Source: an uncultured Chryseobacterium sp.
Lineage (GTDB): Bacteria; Bacteroidota; Bacteroidia; Flavobacteriales; Weeksellaceae
Reading direction: 5' to 3'
DNA length: 64,000 nt
Assembly: GCA_913774355.1 (NCBI GenBank)
Contig: CAJYGB010000043.1
Location: 1-64,000 of the forward strand
Position 1 is the stretch's first letter; every line of letters begins with the position of its first letter. Positions 23,812 to 32,802 of the stretch are shown piece after piece. The notes beneath the pieces are model-generated. The model did no database searches, was not told the origin of the DNA, and saw only the letters and a list, made by a program, of their open reading frames with translations. A program made the position numbers and the translations under genes.

Positions 23812-25806
23812 TTAACTGTTATGACGGATAAAATCGCACTGCTGGATTTTCGAACTTCCCACACAATCTTCCGTGATAGGCGCGGACTCCACCACTACAT
23901 TGTGTGAAGTTACCCCCCAGGCCTTGAAATCATCACTGCCTATATATTTAACAAAATTATAGATATTTAAGATAATCTTCTCTTTTACAGTAAGAAGAAT
24001 ATCGTTGATATAGGTATTGTCTATGATTACATATTTCAGATCCGGCGGAATATTGTGAGCTCTTAACGACGGGTGGCTGCTTCGTGAAGGAATTGTTCCG
24101 TCTGCCATCAGATCTCTTAAAACCATATCGAAATAGTCGTTGATCCTTCTGTCGATCTTAAATCCGAGCATGAAATTAATCTTATAGATGGTTCCGGGAA
24201 GAACTTCGTCCACTACATATTTGAAAGTATATGGATCTTCCTGGTTGACAATATTCAGGATAAAATAATGATCGGCCCTTTTCGGCTGTTTCTTGATAAT
24301 GGAATAGATGATCTTTGATTCGATCTCGTCATTTCTTTTAGCGCGGCTCAGATAAGCCAGGTTTGTCGCGTATTTAGGAATGGTTTCATCCAGCTTCATA
24401 TCTTTAATGATAGGAATATATTTATCCAGCTTTATAAACTTAATGAATTTCGTCTTAATAAGCCTTCCGTTGTACCATGCGTACATGCAAACTCCGATAG
24501 AACCTGCCAACACAACGGTAATCCAGCCTCCTTCAAGGAATTTGATGACATTTGCACTGAAGAAACCTAATTCAATGGCCATATAGACTAAAGCAAATAC
24601 CAGAATGAAAAGCTTGTTTACCCTGCGCTTCAACAGCCAGTACACCAAAAGTACGGTAGTCATCAGCATCGTTACGGTGATAGATAATCCGTACGCTGCT
24701 TCCATTTTCCCGGATTCCTTGAAATGCAATACTACGATGATGCAGAACAATAACAGCCCCCAGTTGATTCGAGGGATATACATCTGCCCTTTTACTCCGG
24801 ACGGATAATCGATCTTCTGGTTCGGCCATAAGTTCAGGGACATCGCTTCGGAAAAGATGGTGAAAGATCCTGTAATCAAAGCCTGGCTTGCGATAATCGC
24901 CGCTGCCGTTGCCATAATTACTCCCGGAACCACCATCCATTCTTCCATAATACCGAAGAAAGGATTTACGGCTGAAAAACCGGGTTTATTATAATTAGTC
25001 AGTAACCACGCACCCTGTCCTAAATAATTCAGGATCAGCATTATTTTAACAAATCCCCAGCTTACCCTGATGTTTTTTGCCCCGCAATGTCCCAGATCGG
25101 AATAAAGAGCTTCTGCCCCTGTCGTACAAAGGAAAACCGCACCTAAAATAACGATGGCACTCGGAGAATGGGCAATCAGTTTATAGGCATAATAAGGGTT
25201 GAAAGATCTTAGAATCTCCATATTTTCACTTAGATGCGACAGTCCCAAACCTCCCAGCACGAGAAACCAGATGACCATAACCGGCCCGAAGAATTTCCCG
25301 ATAAAGCTCGTTCCGAACTGCTGTACTACAAAGATTACAATTAAGATACCGATGGTAATAGGCACTACCGGCGTATGCGGATTGTATATTTCGAGACCTT
25401 CGATGGCCGACATTACCGTAAGAGAGGGGGTTATTACACCGTCCGCGATCAGGGCTGCCGCGCCGATGATCGCGATCAGGTACAGCCAGCCTTTTTTAAG
25501 GTTTTTTACAAGGGAAAACAAAGCCAGGATTCCGCCTTCGCCTTTGTTGTCCGCTCTCAATGCGATAATCACATACTTGATGGTGGTCTGAAGTGTAAGA
25601 GTCCAGATGATACAGGAAAGCGCCCCTTCGATATATTCATTAAAAGGCATCGTACTTCCGCTCTCTCTGGCGTTTACAATGGCTTTCATTACGTAAAGCG
25701 GTGAAGTACCGATATCTCCGAAAACGATTCCGAGAGAAACTAAGATTCCAATGAAAGAAAGCTTTTTAATGTCAAAGTGATGACCGCTTTCTGCAACGTC
25801 TGCCAT
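23812..25806 (-). CDS. kup: KUP/HAK/KT potassium transporter
   Basis: A 664-residue potassium-proton symporter of the inner membrane. About 12 hydrophobic segments occupy residues 15-460, followed by a soluble C-terminal domain. The family opener G-I-V-F-G-D-I-G-T-S-P-L-Y (about 22-34) and the G-E-G-G-I-L-A-L-F (about 89-97) and G-D/A-D-G-V-I-T-P (about 120-126) signatures are present. A -7 box TAAATTTG (25833-25840) gives a leader of about 22 nt. It lies upstream of fur on the same strand with a 64-nt gap; co-transcription is possible. Confidence 0.95.
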   Translation of the reverse strand: MADVAESGHHFDIKKLSFIGILVSLGIVFGDIGTSPLYVMKAIVNARESGSTMPFNEYIEGALSCIIWTLTLQTTIKYVIIALRADNKGEGGILALFSLVKNLKKGWLYLIAIIGAAALIADGVITPSLTVMSAIEGLEIYNPHTPVVPITIGILIVIFVVQQFGTSFIGKFFGPVMVIWFLVLGGLGLSHLSENMEILRSFNPYYAYKLIAHSPSAIVILGAVFLCTTGAEALYSDLGHCGAKNIRVSWGFVKIMLILNYLGQGAWLLTNYNKPGFSAVNPFFGIMEEWMVVPGVIMATAAAIIASQALITGSFTIFSEAMSLNLWPNQKIDYPSGVKGQMYIPRINWGLLLFCIIVVLHFKESGKMEAAYGLSITVTMLMTTVLLVYWLLKRRVNKLFILVFALVYMAIELGFFSANVIKFLEGGWITVVLAGSIGVCMYAWYNGRLIKTKFIKFIKLDKYIPIIKDMKLDETIPKYATNLAYLSRAKRNDEIESKIIYSIIKKQPKRADHYFILNIVNQEDPYTFKYVVDEVLPGTIYKINFMLGFKIDRRINDYFDMVLRDLMADGTIPSRSSHPSLRAHNIPPDLKYVIIDNTYINDILLTVKEKIILNIYNFVKYIGSDDFKAWGVTSHNVVVESAPITEDCVGSSKIQQCDFIRHNS

Positions 25807-25890
25807 ACCAGCTAATTTAATTTTTAAAAGCGCAAATTTAAGTGAAATTTACAACCCTACGAATTTTTCTTCATGAATATAATAAATGAA

Positions 25891-25912
25891 AAAACTTCCT
25901 TTCGGAAGTTTT
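25891..25912. terminator. Terminator downstream of pdhB
   Basis: AAAACTTCC / GGAAGTTTT with a TTTC loop, A-run on one side and T-run on the other. It separates pdhB from kup. Confidence 0.85.
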
Positions 25913-25929
25913 TCTCTATAATCGTTTTG

Positions 25930-26910
25930 TTACTTAACGTACATTGCTTTTTTAATTTCCTCTTTCACTTTTTCAAGCTTAGGGAACCAATCTGCGAATA
26001 AGGCAGAAGAATAAGGTGCAGGTGCATCAGGGGTTGTAATTCTCTTGATCGGAGCATCCAGATAATCGAATGCTTTCTGCTGAACCATATATGTAATTTC
26101 AGACGCTACGGATCCGAATGGCCATGCCTCTTCAAGAATTACCAGTCTGTTGGTCTTTTTAACGGACGCCAGAACAGTTTCATAATCCAAAGGACGAACG
26201 GTTCTAAGATCAATTACTTCTACGGAAATCCCTTCTTTCGCCATGTCTTCGGCAGCCTGGATCGCCAGTTTCATTATTTTTCCGAAAGAAACCAACGTTA
26301 CATCGGTACCTTCTCTCTTGATATCGGCCTTTCCGATTGGTAAGTAATATTCTTCTTCAGGAATTTCCATCTTGTCTCCGTACATCTGCTCGGATTCCAT
26401 GAAAATCACCGGATCGTTATCCTGAATGGCTGTTTTTAATAACCCTTTCGCATCATAAGGGTTTGAAGGAACCACTACTTTAAGCCCGGGAATATTGGCG
26501 AACCAGTTTTCAAAAGCCTGGGAATGAGTCGCGCCCAACTGTCCTGCAGAAGCGGTAGGACCACGGAATACGATCGGACAGTTCCACTGGCCTCCGCTCA
26601 TCTGGCGGATCTTCGCTGCGTTATTGATAATCTGGTCGATCCCCACCAAAGAGAAATTGAAGGTCATATACTCTACAATTGGTCTGTTTCCATTCATCGC
26701 GGCACCTACAGCAATCCCTGTAAAACCAAGCTCGGCGATAGGAGTATCGATTACTCTTTCAGGACCAAATTCATCAAGCATTCCTTTTGAAGCTTTATAT
26801 GCACCGTTGTATTCTGCAACTTCCTCCCCCATTAAAAAGATGGATTCGTCTTTACGCATTTCCTCGCTCATTGCCTGTGCAATTACCTCACGAAAAGTAT
26901 ATTCTGCCAT
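25930..26910 (-). CDS. pdhB: Pyruvate dehydrogenase E1 component beta subunit
   Basis: A 326-residue thiamine-diphosphate enzyme subunit that pairs with E1-alpha to feed acetyl-CoA into the TCA cycle. Markers are the opener T-F-R-E-V-I-A-Q-A-M, G-E-E-V-A-E-Y-N-G-A-Y-K (about 27-38), R-V-I-D-T-P-I-A-E-L-G-F-T-G near 50-63, and F-R-G-P-T-A-S-A-G-Q-L-G near 114-125. The E1-alpha gene is not in the window next to it, so the complex genes are dispersed. A -7 box TACTTTTG is at 26934-26941. Confidence 0.95.
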   Translation of the reverse strand: MAEYTFREVIAQAMSEEMRKDESIFLMGEEVAEYNGAYKASKGMLDEFGPERVIDTPIAELGFTGIAVGAAMNGNRPIVEYMTFNFSLVGIDQIINNAAKIRQMSGGQWNCPIVFRGPTASAGQLGATHSQAFENWFANIPGLKVVVPSNPYDAKGLLKTAIQDNDPVIFMESEQMYGDKMEIPEEEYYLPIGKADIKREGTDVTLVSFGKIMKLAIQAAEDMAKEGISVEVIDLRTVRPLDYETVLASVKKTNRLVILEEAWPFGSVASEITYMVQQKAFDYLDAPIKRITTPDAPAPYSSALFADWFPKLEKVKEEIKKAMYVK

Positions 26911-26973
26911 ATTTATTTGAAAAATTTAGAGTACAAAAGTAATGTTTTTTTATTATTTACATAACAAAAACGA

Positions 26974-26992
26974 CATTTCATTTGATGAAATG
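26974..26992 (-). terminator. Terminator of the DUF2147 gene
   Basis: CATTTCA / TGAAATG stem with a short loop, followed leftward by CG and a U-run. It is about 30 nt past the stop codon. Confidence 0.7.
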
Positions 26993-27024
26993 CCGCGTAT
27001 TACTTGTAATTAATCCTGATCAGG

Positions 27025-27441
27025 TTAATTCACTTTCTGCCAGGTCTGCGTTCTTCCAAAAGCGGAGATCCCCAGATACCCTCTTACATTCAGCTTATCG
27101 CCTTCCCTTTTGATGGTACATTTGTAAGTTTTACCGGTTTTCGGATCCGTAATCGTCCCGCCGGTAAATTCGTTGCCTTCTTTTTTCAGCCCTCTTATGA
27201 TCTCCAGTCCGAGGATCGGCTTATTTTTACGGTCGTCCTTGCATTCCGTACAGTTCGGATTGGCGGGCTTGATCAGCAATTGGGATACTTTTCCGTAATA
27301 CTGGTCTCCTTTTTTATAGATTTCTACAATAGACTTCGCCTGCTTTGTTTCATCATCTATGGTTTTCCATTTTCCTTCAATCTGTGCAAAGGTCATGACA
27401 CCAAACAATGACAGGGCGAAGGTTAACAATAATTTTTTCAT
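27025..27441 (-). CDS. DUF2147 family secreted protein
   Basis: A 138-residue protein. A signal peptide spans about residues 1-19 (L-L-L-T-F-A-L-S-L-F-G-V-M-T-F-A). The DUF2147 beta-barrel pattern follows: I-E-G-K-W-K-T-I-D-D-E near 21-31, V-E-I-Y-K-K-G-D-Q-Y-Y-G-K-V, C-T-E-C-K near 69-73, and L-N-V-R-G-Y-L-G-I-S-A-F-G-R-T-Q-T-W near the end. It is periplasmic, of unknown role. The cysteine pair may form a disulfide. Confidence 0.88.
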   Translation of the reverse strand: MKKLLLTFALSLFGVMTFAQIEGKWKTIDDETKQAKSIVEIYKKGDQYYGKVSQLLIKPANPNCTECKDDRKNKPILGLEIIRGLKKEGNEFTGGTITDPKTGKTYKCTIKREGDKLNVRGYLGISAFGRTQTWQKVN

Positions 27442-27589
27442 ATTCTTATCTTTTAATTCTAGTACAGTTTTTCGATTCTATATATTGCTAAAAATATAAA
27501 TTAATTTCAAAACGGCAAAAAAATTTATTATACAAAGCATATATTACAAAGGATATTCCAAAAAATCATGAAAATAACTATTATTTGAT

Positions 27590-29521
27590 TTAATGTAACT
27601 TTCTGTTGATCACCCGGTCCATATAATCCTGATACCAGGCTTTTGCTATTTTTTCACCTCTGGCTACCTCTTGATTTCCTTTTAATTTGGACATCAGATT
27701 TTTCTCCAGCCCAAGATCATTTATATCAAAAACGCCAACAATTTTCTTCCCGTCGAAACGGTAAATATAATTCCCGATGATAAACTGCTCAACGGTTCCG
27801 TCTGAATTGGCAATGATCGGCGGATATTGTTTTTCACTGACCAGGCTCCTGCCCCAGCTTCTGATTTTTTTGTTGTAACCGATTAAATCTGCCAGTGTAG
27901 GATAAATATCGATCTGCTGGGCCAGTTCAGGATTAACCCCTTTTAAATGATATTCCGGATTGGGAGAATACAGGATCAATGGAACGGCAAACCGGTTCAT
28001 TGCTTTTTCATATTCAGGATAATACATTTCGTTGGTATGGTCGCCTGTGAATACAAAGATCGTATTATGGTACCAGGGTTGTTTTTTGGCCGTTTCAAAA
28101 TACTTCCTGACAGCATAATCCATATATTCGATCGGTTCGTGCATCACGATTTTTCCTTTTTTAAATTTTCCCTGATATTTTTCAGGGATTTTAAAAGGAT
28201 GATGCGAGGAAGCGGTAAACACGGTTGCCATAAAAGGCTGTTTTTTGCCTACATTTTTAGCAAAGTATTGTAGAAACGGTTCATCCCAGATCGCCCAGAT
28301 CCCGTCGAAATCCTGGTCGTTGTTGTATTCTGTCTTGCCGAAATAATGCTGAAAACCCAGGATATTCCCGAAGCCGAGGAAGCCCATGGAACCGTTCGGA
28401 GCCCCGTGGTAGAAAGAGGTATCGTAGCCCATATCGTTGCAGACTGAAACAATCGACTGTATCTTCTGGTTGGAATACGGCGAGCTGGTAAAGGCATCGG
28501 TAAGGCTCGGAATCCCGGCAAGCACGGAGCTCATCCCGTGGATCGACTGCCGTCCGTTGGCAAAGGTATTCGGAAAAATAAGGCTTTCGTTGGCCAGACT
28601 GTCGATAAACGGCGTATAAGAAACGTAATCTTTTATTTTTTTATCTTTATTAAAAGCCCCGGAATATTCCCTTCCAAAGGATTCCACGATAAAGATGACG
28701 ATATTGGGTTTATCCACCACATTCCGATCGTACAATTTATATGGATGTATGTTTTCATCGATAAATTTCTGATCGACGAAATGAACTTCTTTAAAATTAT
28801 TGGTATTTAAAGTCCTTAAAAAGGAGAACGTACTGTTTAAAACGACATTTCCCTGGGCAGGCAGCTTTACAAAGCGGTTGGCATCCACCAGGTTAATCGG
28901 TCTTGTGCTGTGTTTGAAATCGCCCCGGATCCCGCCGACTGCCAGAACTGCCGTAGTGCAAAGCACAAGAACCGACCAGATGAAGTACGGAACCAGCTTT
29001 ACGGGTTTTTGTTCCTTGACTTTTACCTTTTTATAAAGGAAAATCCACAATGCCATCAGCATCATAAACCACAGCAGAATGAAAGGATTCTGGATGATGG
29101 AAGCCATAAATACCCTAAACATATTGTCCTCATGCTTGGCTACCTGAATCGCCGCGGACGTCAAACGCATCTGCGAGAATTTAAAGTAAACGAAATCCCC
29201 GAAATTCATAGCATAGGCAATACCGTTGGTGATAAAATACAGCCAGAACAGGAATTTCTGATATCCTTTTCTTGTATTCACGACAATCGGAATAAGACTT
29301 AATAAGATAAACAGCGCATTTACGTACAGAATAGCCGTGGTATCAAATGCAATCCCATGATAGGCCAGGCTGAAATATTCTGACACAGAATCTATTTTGA
29401 TCAGCCCCCGGTTGAAAAACCAGAACAGGAATCTTGCGATCTGGTAGAAAAAATAGGCCAGAAAGATCCTGTACAAAAGCACCAGAACCTCCTGTTTTCT
29501 AAATTCTTTAAACAATTTCAT
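27590..29521 (-). CDS. LTA synthase-like sulfatase-family membrane enzyme
   Basis: A 643-residue protein. Five hydrophobic helices occupy about residues 10-210. An extracytoplasmic alkaline-phosphatase/sulfatase domain follows: N-I-V-I-F-I-V-E-S-F-G-R-E near 271-283 (metal Glu), F-A-N-G-R-Q-S-I-H-G-M near 317-327, where Ser stands at the usual Thr nucleophile site, and F-V-F-T-G-D-H-T near 490-497 (metal Asp/His). Gram-negative homologues act as phospho-transferases on envelope glycans or lipids; the substrate here is unknown. TAAATTTG at 29526-29533 predicts a leaderless start. Confidence 0.85.
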   Translation of the reverse strand: MKLFKEFRKQEVLVLLYRIFLAYFFYQIARFLFWFFNRGLIKIDSVSEYFSLAYHGIAFDTTAILYVNALFILLSLIPIVVNTRKGYQKFLFWLYFITNGIAYAMNFGDFVYFKFSQMRLTSAAIQVAKHEDNMFRVFMASIIQNPFILLWFMMLMALWIFLYKKVKVKEQKPVKLVPYFIWSVLVLCTTAVLAVGGIRGDFKHSTRPINLVDANRFVKLPAQGNVVLNSTFSFLRTLNTNNFKEVHFVDQKFIDENIHPYKLYDRNVVDKPNIVIFIVESFGREYSGAFNKDKKIKDYVSYTPFIDSLANESLIFPNTFANGRQSIHGMSSVLAGIPSLTDAFTSSPYSNQKIQSIVSVCNDMGYDTSFYHGAPNGSMGFLGFGNILGFQHYFGKTEYNNDQDFDGIWAIWDEPFLQYFAKNVGKKQPFMATVFTASSHHPFKIPEKYQGKFKKGKIVMHEPIEYMDYAVRKYFETAKKQPWYHNTIFVFTGDHTNEMYYPEYEKAMNRFAVPLILYSPNPEYHLKGVNPELAQQIDIYPTLADLIGYNKKIRSWGRSLVSEKQYPPIIANSDGTVEQFIIGNYIYRFDGKKIVGVFDINDLGLEKNLMSKLKGNQEVARGEKIAKAWYQDYMDRVINRKLH

Positions 29522-29525
29522 GCCG

Positions 29526-29533
29526 CAAATTTA
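29526..29533 (-). promoter_or_regulatory. -7 box of the LTA-synthase-like gene (predicted leaderless start)
   Basis: TAAATTTG on the minus strand ends 5 nt before the A of the ATG (29521). Confidence 0.55.
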
Positions 29534-29537
29534 CAAA

Positions 29538-29736
29538 TTAATGTAACAGTTTATTAATGTAACAGTGGAACAATAGAATAGTGTAGCAATAAAAACAATG
29601 AAACAGTATACCACAGCAAATTAATAATTGAAATTCCCGGCTTGAAGTTATAATAAACAATTAATCATCGTTAAATTATTTTTTGAATATTCTCACTACA
29701 TCGATACATTGTTACACTGTTAAATTGTTACATTAA
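29538..29736. repeat. Imperfect TTAATGTAACAGT repeats in inverted arrangement
   Basis: TTAATGTAACAGT occurs at 29538-29550 and again at 29554-29566. Degenerate versions follow to about 29607 (GTGTAGCAATA, AATGAAACAGT). Near the other end of the same intergenic region the inverse form ATTGTTACATTAA lies at 29724-29736 with CATTGTTACACTGT at 29707-29720. The region separates two divergent genes with predicted leaderless starts. The repeats may be regulatory, or a low-complexity intergenic element. Confidence 0.55.
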
Positions 29737-29746
29737 TAAATTGTTT

Positions 29747-29754
29747 TAATTTTG
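29747..29754 (+). promoter_or_regulatory. pssA -7 box (decides the start codon)
   Basis: TAATTTTG ends 6 nt before ATG 29760. The in-frame GTG at 29754 overlaps the box itself, so translation must begin at the ATG. Confidence 0.6.
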
Positions 29755-29759
29755 TGACT

Positions 29760-30473
29760 ATGAATTGTATTAAAAATAATCTGGCCAACGCCATTACGCT
29801 GGGAAATCTGTTTTCAGGATGTGTAGGCGCCATCCACCTTATTCTGGGCGATTATCAGACGACGGCAATCTGCATTATATTCTCCCTGGTCCTGGATTTT
29901 TTTGACGGTTTCGTGGCAAGGGCACTGAAGGCAAATTCCAATCTGGGAACACAGCTGGATTCGCTGGCGGATATGGTAAGCTTCGGGCTGGTGCCGGGAC
30001 TGACGATGTTTAAAATTCTTGAACCGTTCGGAACTGATCTTTTAGGTCTGTCATTACCTTTTGAAATTAAATATTTCGGATTATTAATTACATTATTCTC
30101 ATGTTTAAGGCTGGCTATTTTCAATCTGGATGAAGATCAGAAATATTATTTTAAAGGCCTGAACACGCCAAGCAATACGATTTTAATTTTCGGGCTGTAT
30201 TATGCTTTCAGAGAAAATCAAAGTTTTTCTTTCTTGATGAACAGCGAAATACTGTTAATCACCACCACCCTGTTTTCATCCTGGCTTTTGATTTCCCCTA
30301 TTAAAATGATTGCAATGAAATTTAAATCGAAAAAGCTTCAGGACAATTACCCGAAAGTGGCTCTATTGGCAGGAGCCGTCCTTATTCTGCTTATTTTTAA
30401 AACGCTCGGAATCCCGATGGTGATTCTTTATTACATCTTCATTTCAATGATCTTTCAGAAACAGTTAAAGTGA
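29760..30473 (+). CDS. pssA: CDP-diacylglycerol-serine O-phosphatidyltransferase
   Basis: A 237-residue membrane enzyme that makes phosphatidylserine, the precursor of phosphatidylethanolamine. The CDP-alcohol phosphotransferase motif is complete: D46, D49-G50, A53-R54, G63, D67 and D71, with canonical spacing. About six to seven hydrophobic helices follow. The start at 29760 fits a leaderless mRNA from the adjacent -7 box. No psd gene is adjacent. Confidence 0.95.
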   Translation: MNCIKNNLANAITLGNLFSGCVGAIHLILGDYQTTAICIIFSLVLDFFDGFVARALKANSNLGTQLDSLADMVSFGLVPGLTMFKILEPFGTDLLGLSLPFEIKYFGLLITLFSCLRLAIFNLDEDQKYYFKGLNTPSNTILIFGLYYAFRENQSFSFLMNSEILLITTTLFSSWLLISPIKMIAMKFKSKKLQDNYPKVALLAGAVLILLIFKTLGIPMVILYYIFISMIFQKQLK

Positions 30474-30572
30474 TGAGTAAGATGGAAGTTTCCGTGTCAA
30501 ATTCATATTCTAACATTATAAAATAAACATAGGCGCGAAAGCAATCAGCCAACCGCTAAAAGCAATTTAAAA

Positions 30573-31337
30573 ATGAACTTAAAATTACATAAACCGCTTT
30601 GTATTTTTGATCTTGAAACCACAGGAACCAATATTGGCAAAGACCGTATTGTTGAAATCTGTATTTTAAAAGTAAATCCCGATGCTTCAAGGGAGAGCAA
30701 GACCTGGAGGGTGAATCCGGAAGTGCCGATCCCGAAAGAGTGCAGCGAGATCCATGGAATTTATGATGAAGACATCAAAGATGCACCGACCTTTAAAGAA
30801 ATCGCCTCCAAAGTGATGGAAATGATTTCAGGGGCAGATCTTGGCGGCTTCAATTCCAACCGTTTCGATGTTCCTTTACTGGCCGAAGAACTACTGAGGG
30901 TAGGAATGGATTTCGACCTCAGTAAATTTAAACTGGTGGATGCACAGACGATTTTCCATAAAAAAGAGCCGAGAAACCTGGGTGCCGCTTACCAGTTCTA
31001 CTGTGGAAAGACTCTGGAAAATGCCCATTCTGCGGAGGCCGATGTACTGGCTACTTTTGAAGTACTGGACGCGCAGATCGGAAAATACGACGATATCCCG
31101 AATGAAATTGCCCAGCTAAGCGAGTTTACCTTCCATAATAAAAATGCCGATCTGGCAGGGTTTATCGGATATTCCGACAAAGGTGAGGAGATCTTCAATT
31201 TCGGAAAATATAAGGGACAGGGCGTAAAAGCAGTCTTTAAGAAAGATCTTGGGTATTACGGATGGCTTCAGAATGCCGATTTCCCGCTGTACACCAAAAA
31301 GGTATTCACAAAAATTCAGTTATCGAGTAAATTTTAG
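30573..31337 (+). CDS. DnaQ-like 3'-5' exonuclease with C-terminal DUF3820-like domain
   Basis: A 254-residue DEDDh exonuclease. Exo I is F-D-L-E-T-T-G (about 12-18), Exo II is G-G-F-N-S-N-R-F-D-V near 92-101, and Exo III is H-S-A-E-A-D-V near 152-158. The C-terminal F-N-F-G-K-Y-K-G near 209-216 and G-Y-Y-G-W-L near 229-234 is a small domain seen in stand-alone epsilon-like exonucleases. It may proofread or trim DNA; the partner is unknown. The next gene follows after 3 nt. Confidence 0.88.
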   Translation: MNLKLHKPLCIFDLETTGTNIGKDRIVEICILKVNPDASRESKTWRVNPEVPIPKECSEIHGIYDEDIKDAPTFKEIASKVMEMISGADLGGFNSNRFDVPLLAEELLRVGMDFDLSKFKLVDAQTIFHKKEPRNLGAAYQFYCGKTLENAHSAEADVLATFEVLDAQIGKYDDIPNEIAQLSEFTFHNKNADLAGFIGYSDKGEEIFNFGKYKGQGVKAVFKKDLGYYGWLQNADFPLYTKKVFTKIQLSSKF

Positions 31338-31340
31338 ACC

Positions 31341-31739
31341 ATGAGCGAGCTTGTAAAATTCAAATTCTACGAAACGGCACTGCAGGCGAACCGCGATAAA
31401 CAGATTCTGGCGGAAAGCGGCATCAACAGCTTTATTGCGAACGAGCAGCTGATACAGTCGGATTGGCTGCTGTCTCAGGCCGTGGGCGGGATTCAGCTTC
31501 AGGTGTTTGAAGAAGACCTTGAAAAAGCCCATCAGGCTTTGCTGGACTACAAGGAAAATGAAGAGTTTCCGCTGGAAGTGGAACATACGATTGAAAACCC
31601 TCCGTTTGATTTTGTATGCCCGAAATGCGGCTCCAACCATATTTACCGGGACGACAGCGCCACGAGCTTTTTCGGGATTTCGATCCTGACAAGCCATAAG
31701 TTTGTGTGCTATTACTGCGGGAATGAGTTTATGCATTAA
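31341..31739 (+). CDS. DUF2007 signal-transducer-like domain with zinc ribbon
   Basis: A 132-residue protein. The N-terminal part (about 1-75) matches the GlnB-like DUF2007 pattern: V-K-F-K-F-Y-E-T-A-L-Q-A, then D-W-L-L-S-Q-A-V-G-G-I-Q-L-Q-V near 47-61. The C-terminal part has C-P-K-C-G near 94-98 and C-Y-Y-C-G near 125-129, a four-Cys zinc ribbon. The function is unknown. It starts 3 nt after the exonuclease stop and is certainly co-transcribed. Confidence 0.75.
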   Translation: MSELVKFKFYETALQANRDKQILAESGINSFIANEQLIQSDWLLSQAVGGIQLQVFEEDLEKAHQALLDYKENEEFPLEVEHTIENPPFDFVCPKCGSNHIYRDDSATSFFGISILTSHKFVCYYCGNEFMH

Positions 31740-32137
31740 AGAGGAACATAAGGCCGGTCCGGAAAAATATTTTGAAAGAAGGGAAAGATATTTCAGTGGA
31801 ATTGTAAGATAAGCAATGATCGATCAGCCGGATTCATTTTGATACATGCCCCCTTCTCCTAGCCCTGATTGCAGCGGCATCCTTTTGTGAAGCGCAGTGG
31901 AGCAAAATATATAGCGGAAAGCAGGAAAAAGCTCCTAAAAAAACAACCAGGAAACCGGAAGTTGCGCTGAGAGCAAAGTAAATCGGAAGCAGAAACCTGA
32001 TAGCTGGAAGAATGATGCTGAAAGCTGGAAGTTTTTATCAAAACGATGACCATAAGTTTGAAATAACAAATGATTTGTTTGTTATCTTGCTAAGGTTATC
32101 ATTGGATTTAGTTAAAAAAATAGTATAAAAATAAATT
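31740..32137. other. 398-nt intergenic region with a palindromic dispersed-type repeat
   Basis: It holds the imperfect inverted element at 31851-31938 and a pair of AGCTGGAAG direct repeats (32002-32010 and 32023-32031). The remainder is non-coding with no convincing open frame. The FAH-family gene promoter is at the right edge. Confidence 0.6.
31851..31938. repeat. Imperfect palindromic repeat element
   Basis: The left arm starts CCTTCTCCTAGCCCTGATTG and includes GCGGCATCCTTTTG. The right arm includes CAAAATATATAGCGGAAAGC and ends in AGCTCCTAAAA. CAAAA/CTTTTG and CCGC/GCGG parts of the arms are complementary, and an inner GAAGCGCAGTGGAGC can fold further. From memory, similar AGCCCTGATTG...GCGGCATCC blocks are dispersed in flavobacterial genomes; this is not checked here. 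No second copy occurs in this window. Confidence 0.5.
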
Positions 32138-32743
32138 ATGAAAATCATCTGCATAGGACGAAATTACAGCGAGCACGCCAAAGAGCTGGGCAATGAAATC
32201 CCGGAAAGACCGGTAATTTTTATGAAACCGGACACCGCCGTACTGAAAGGAAATGATTTTTATATCCCTGAATTTTCAGACGATGTGCATTATGAGCTGG
32301 AAGTCGTGGTGAAAATTTCAAAAGGCGGAAAATATATCCAAAAGGAAACGGCAGCCAAACATTACGAAGAGATCGGCCTGGGTATCGACTTTACGGCAAG
32401 GGATCTACAGAGCGAACTGAAATCCAAAGGGTTGCCATGGGAACTGGCCAAGGGCTTTGACGGATCGGCTGTCGTAGGGAATTTCTTCAAAAAAGAGAAT
32501 TTCAATCTCGGATCTCTGGGATTTTCGTTACTAAAAAATAAAGAAAAGGTTCAGGATGGCAATACGAAAGACATGATGTTTACCATCGACGATATTATTG
32601 CGTTTGTTTCCCAATATTTTACGCTGCGCGTAGGAGACCTGATCTTTACCGGTACTCCGAAAGGTGTAGGAAAAGTGGAAGAGAATGACATTCTTGAGGC
32701 CTATCTCGAGGATAAAAAAGTTCTTGACATCCGCATTTTGTAA
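32138..32743 (+). CDS. Fumarylacetoacetate hydrolase family protein
   Basis: A 201-residue FAH-superfamily enzyme of the short type. I-G-R-N-Y-S-E-H-A-K-E-L-G near 6-18 and the metal Glu pair in Y-E-L-E-V-V-V-K-I near 51-59 are present. A later Asp ligand lies in G-I-D-F-T-A-R-D-L-Q near 84-93, and G-T-P-K-G-V-G near 177-183 closes the site. Relatives cleave or hydrolyse acylpyruvates and related beta-diketo acids, or decarboxylate oxaloacetate. The exact substrate cannot be set. Confidence 0.9.
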   Translation: MKIICIGRNYSEHAKELGNEIPERPVIFMKPDTAVLKGNDFYIPEFSDDVHYELEVVVKISKGGKYIQKETAAKHYEEIGLGIDFTARDLQSELKSKGLPWELAKGFDGSAVVGNFFKKENFNLGSLGFSLLKNKEKVQDGNTKDMMFTIDDIIAFVSQYFTLRVGDLIFTGTPKGVGKVEENDILEAYLEDKKVLDIRIL

Positions 32744-32802
32744 GCCTTTTTATGGGCCGTTTGGCATAATTTTCCTATCTTTAATACACAAAATTAGAGA
32801 TC

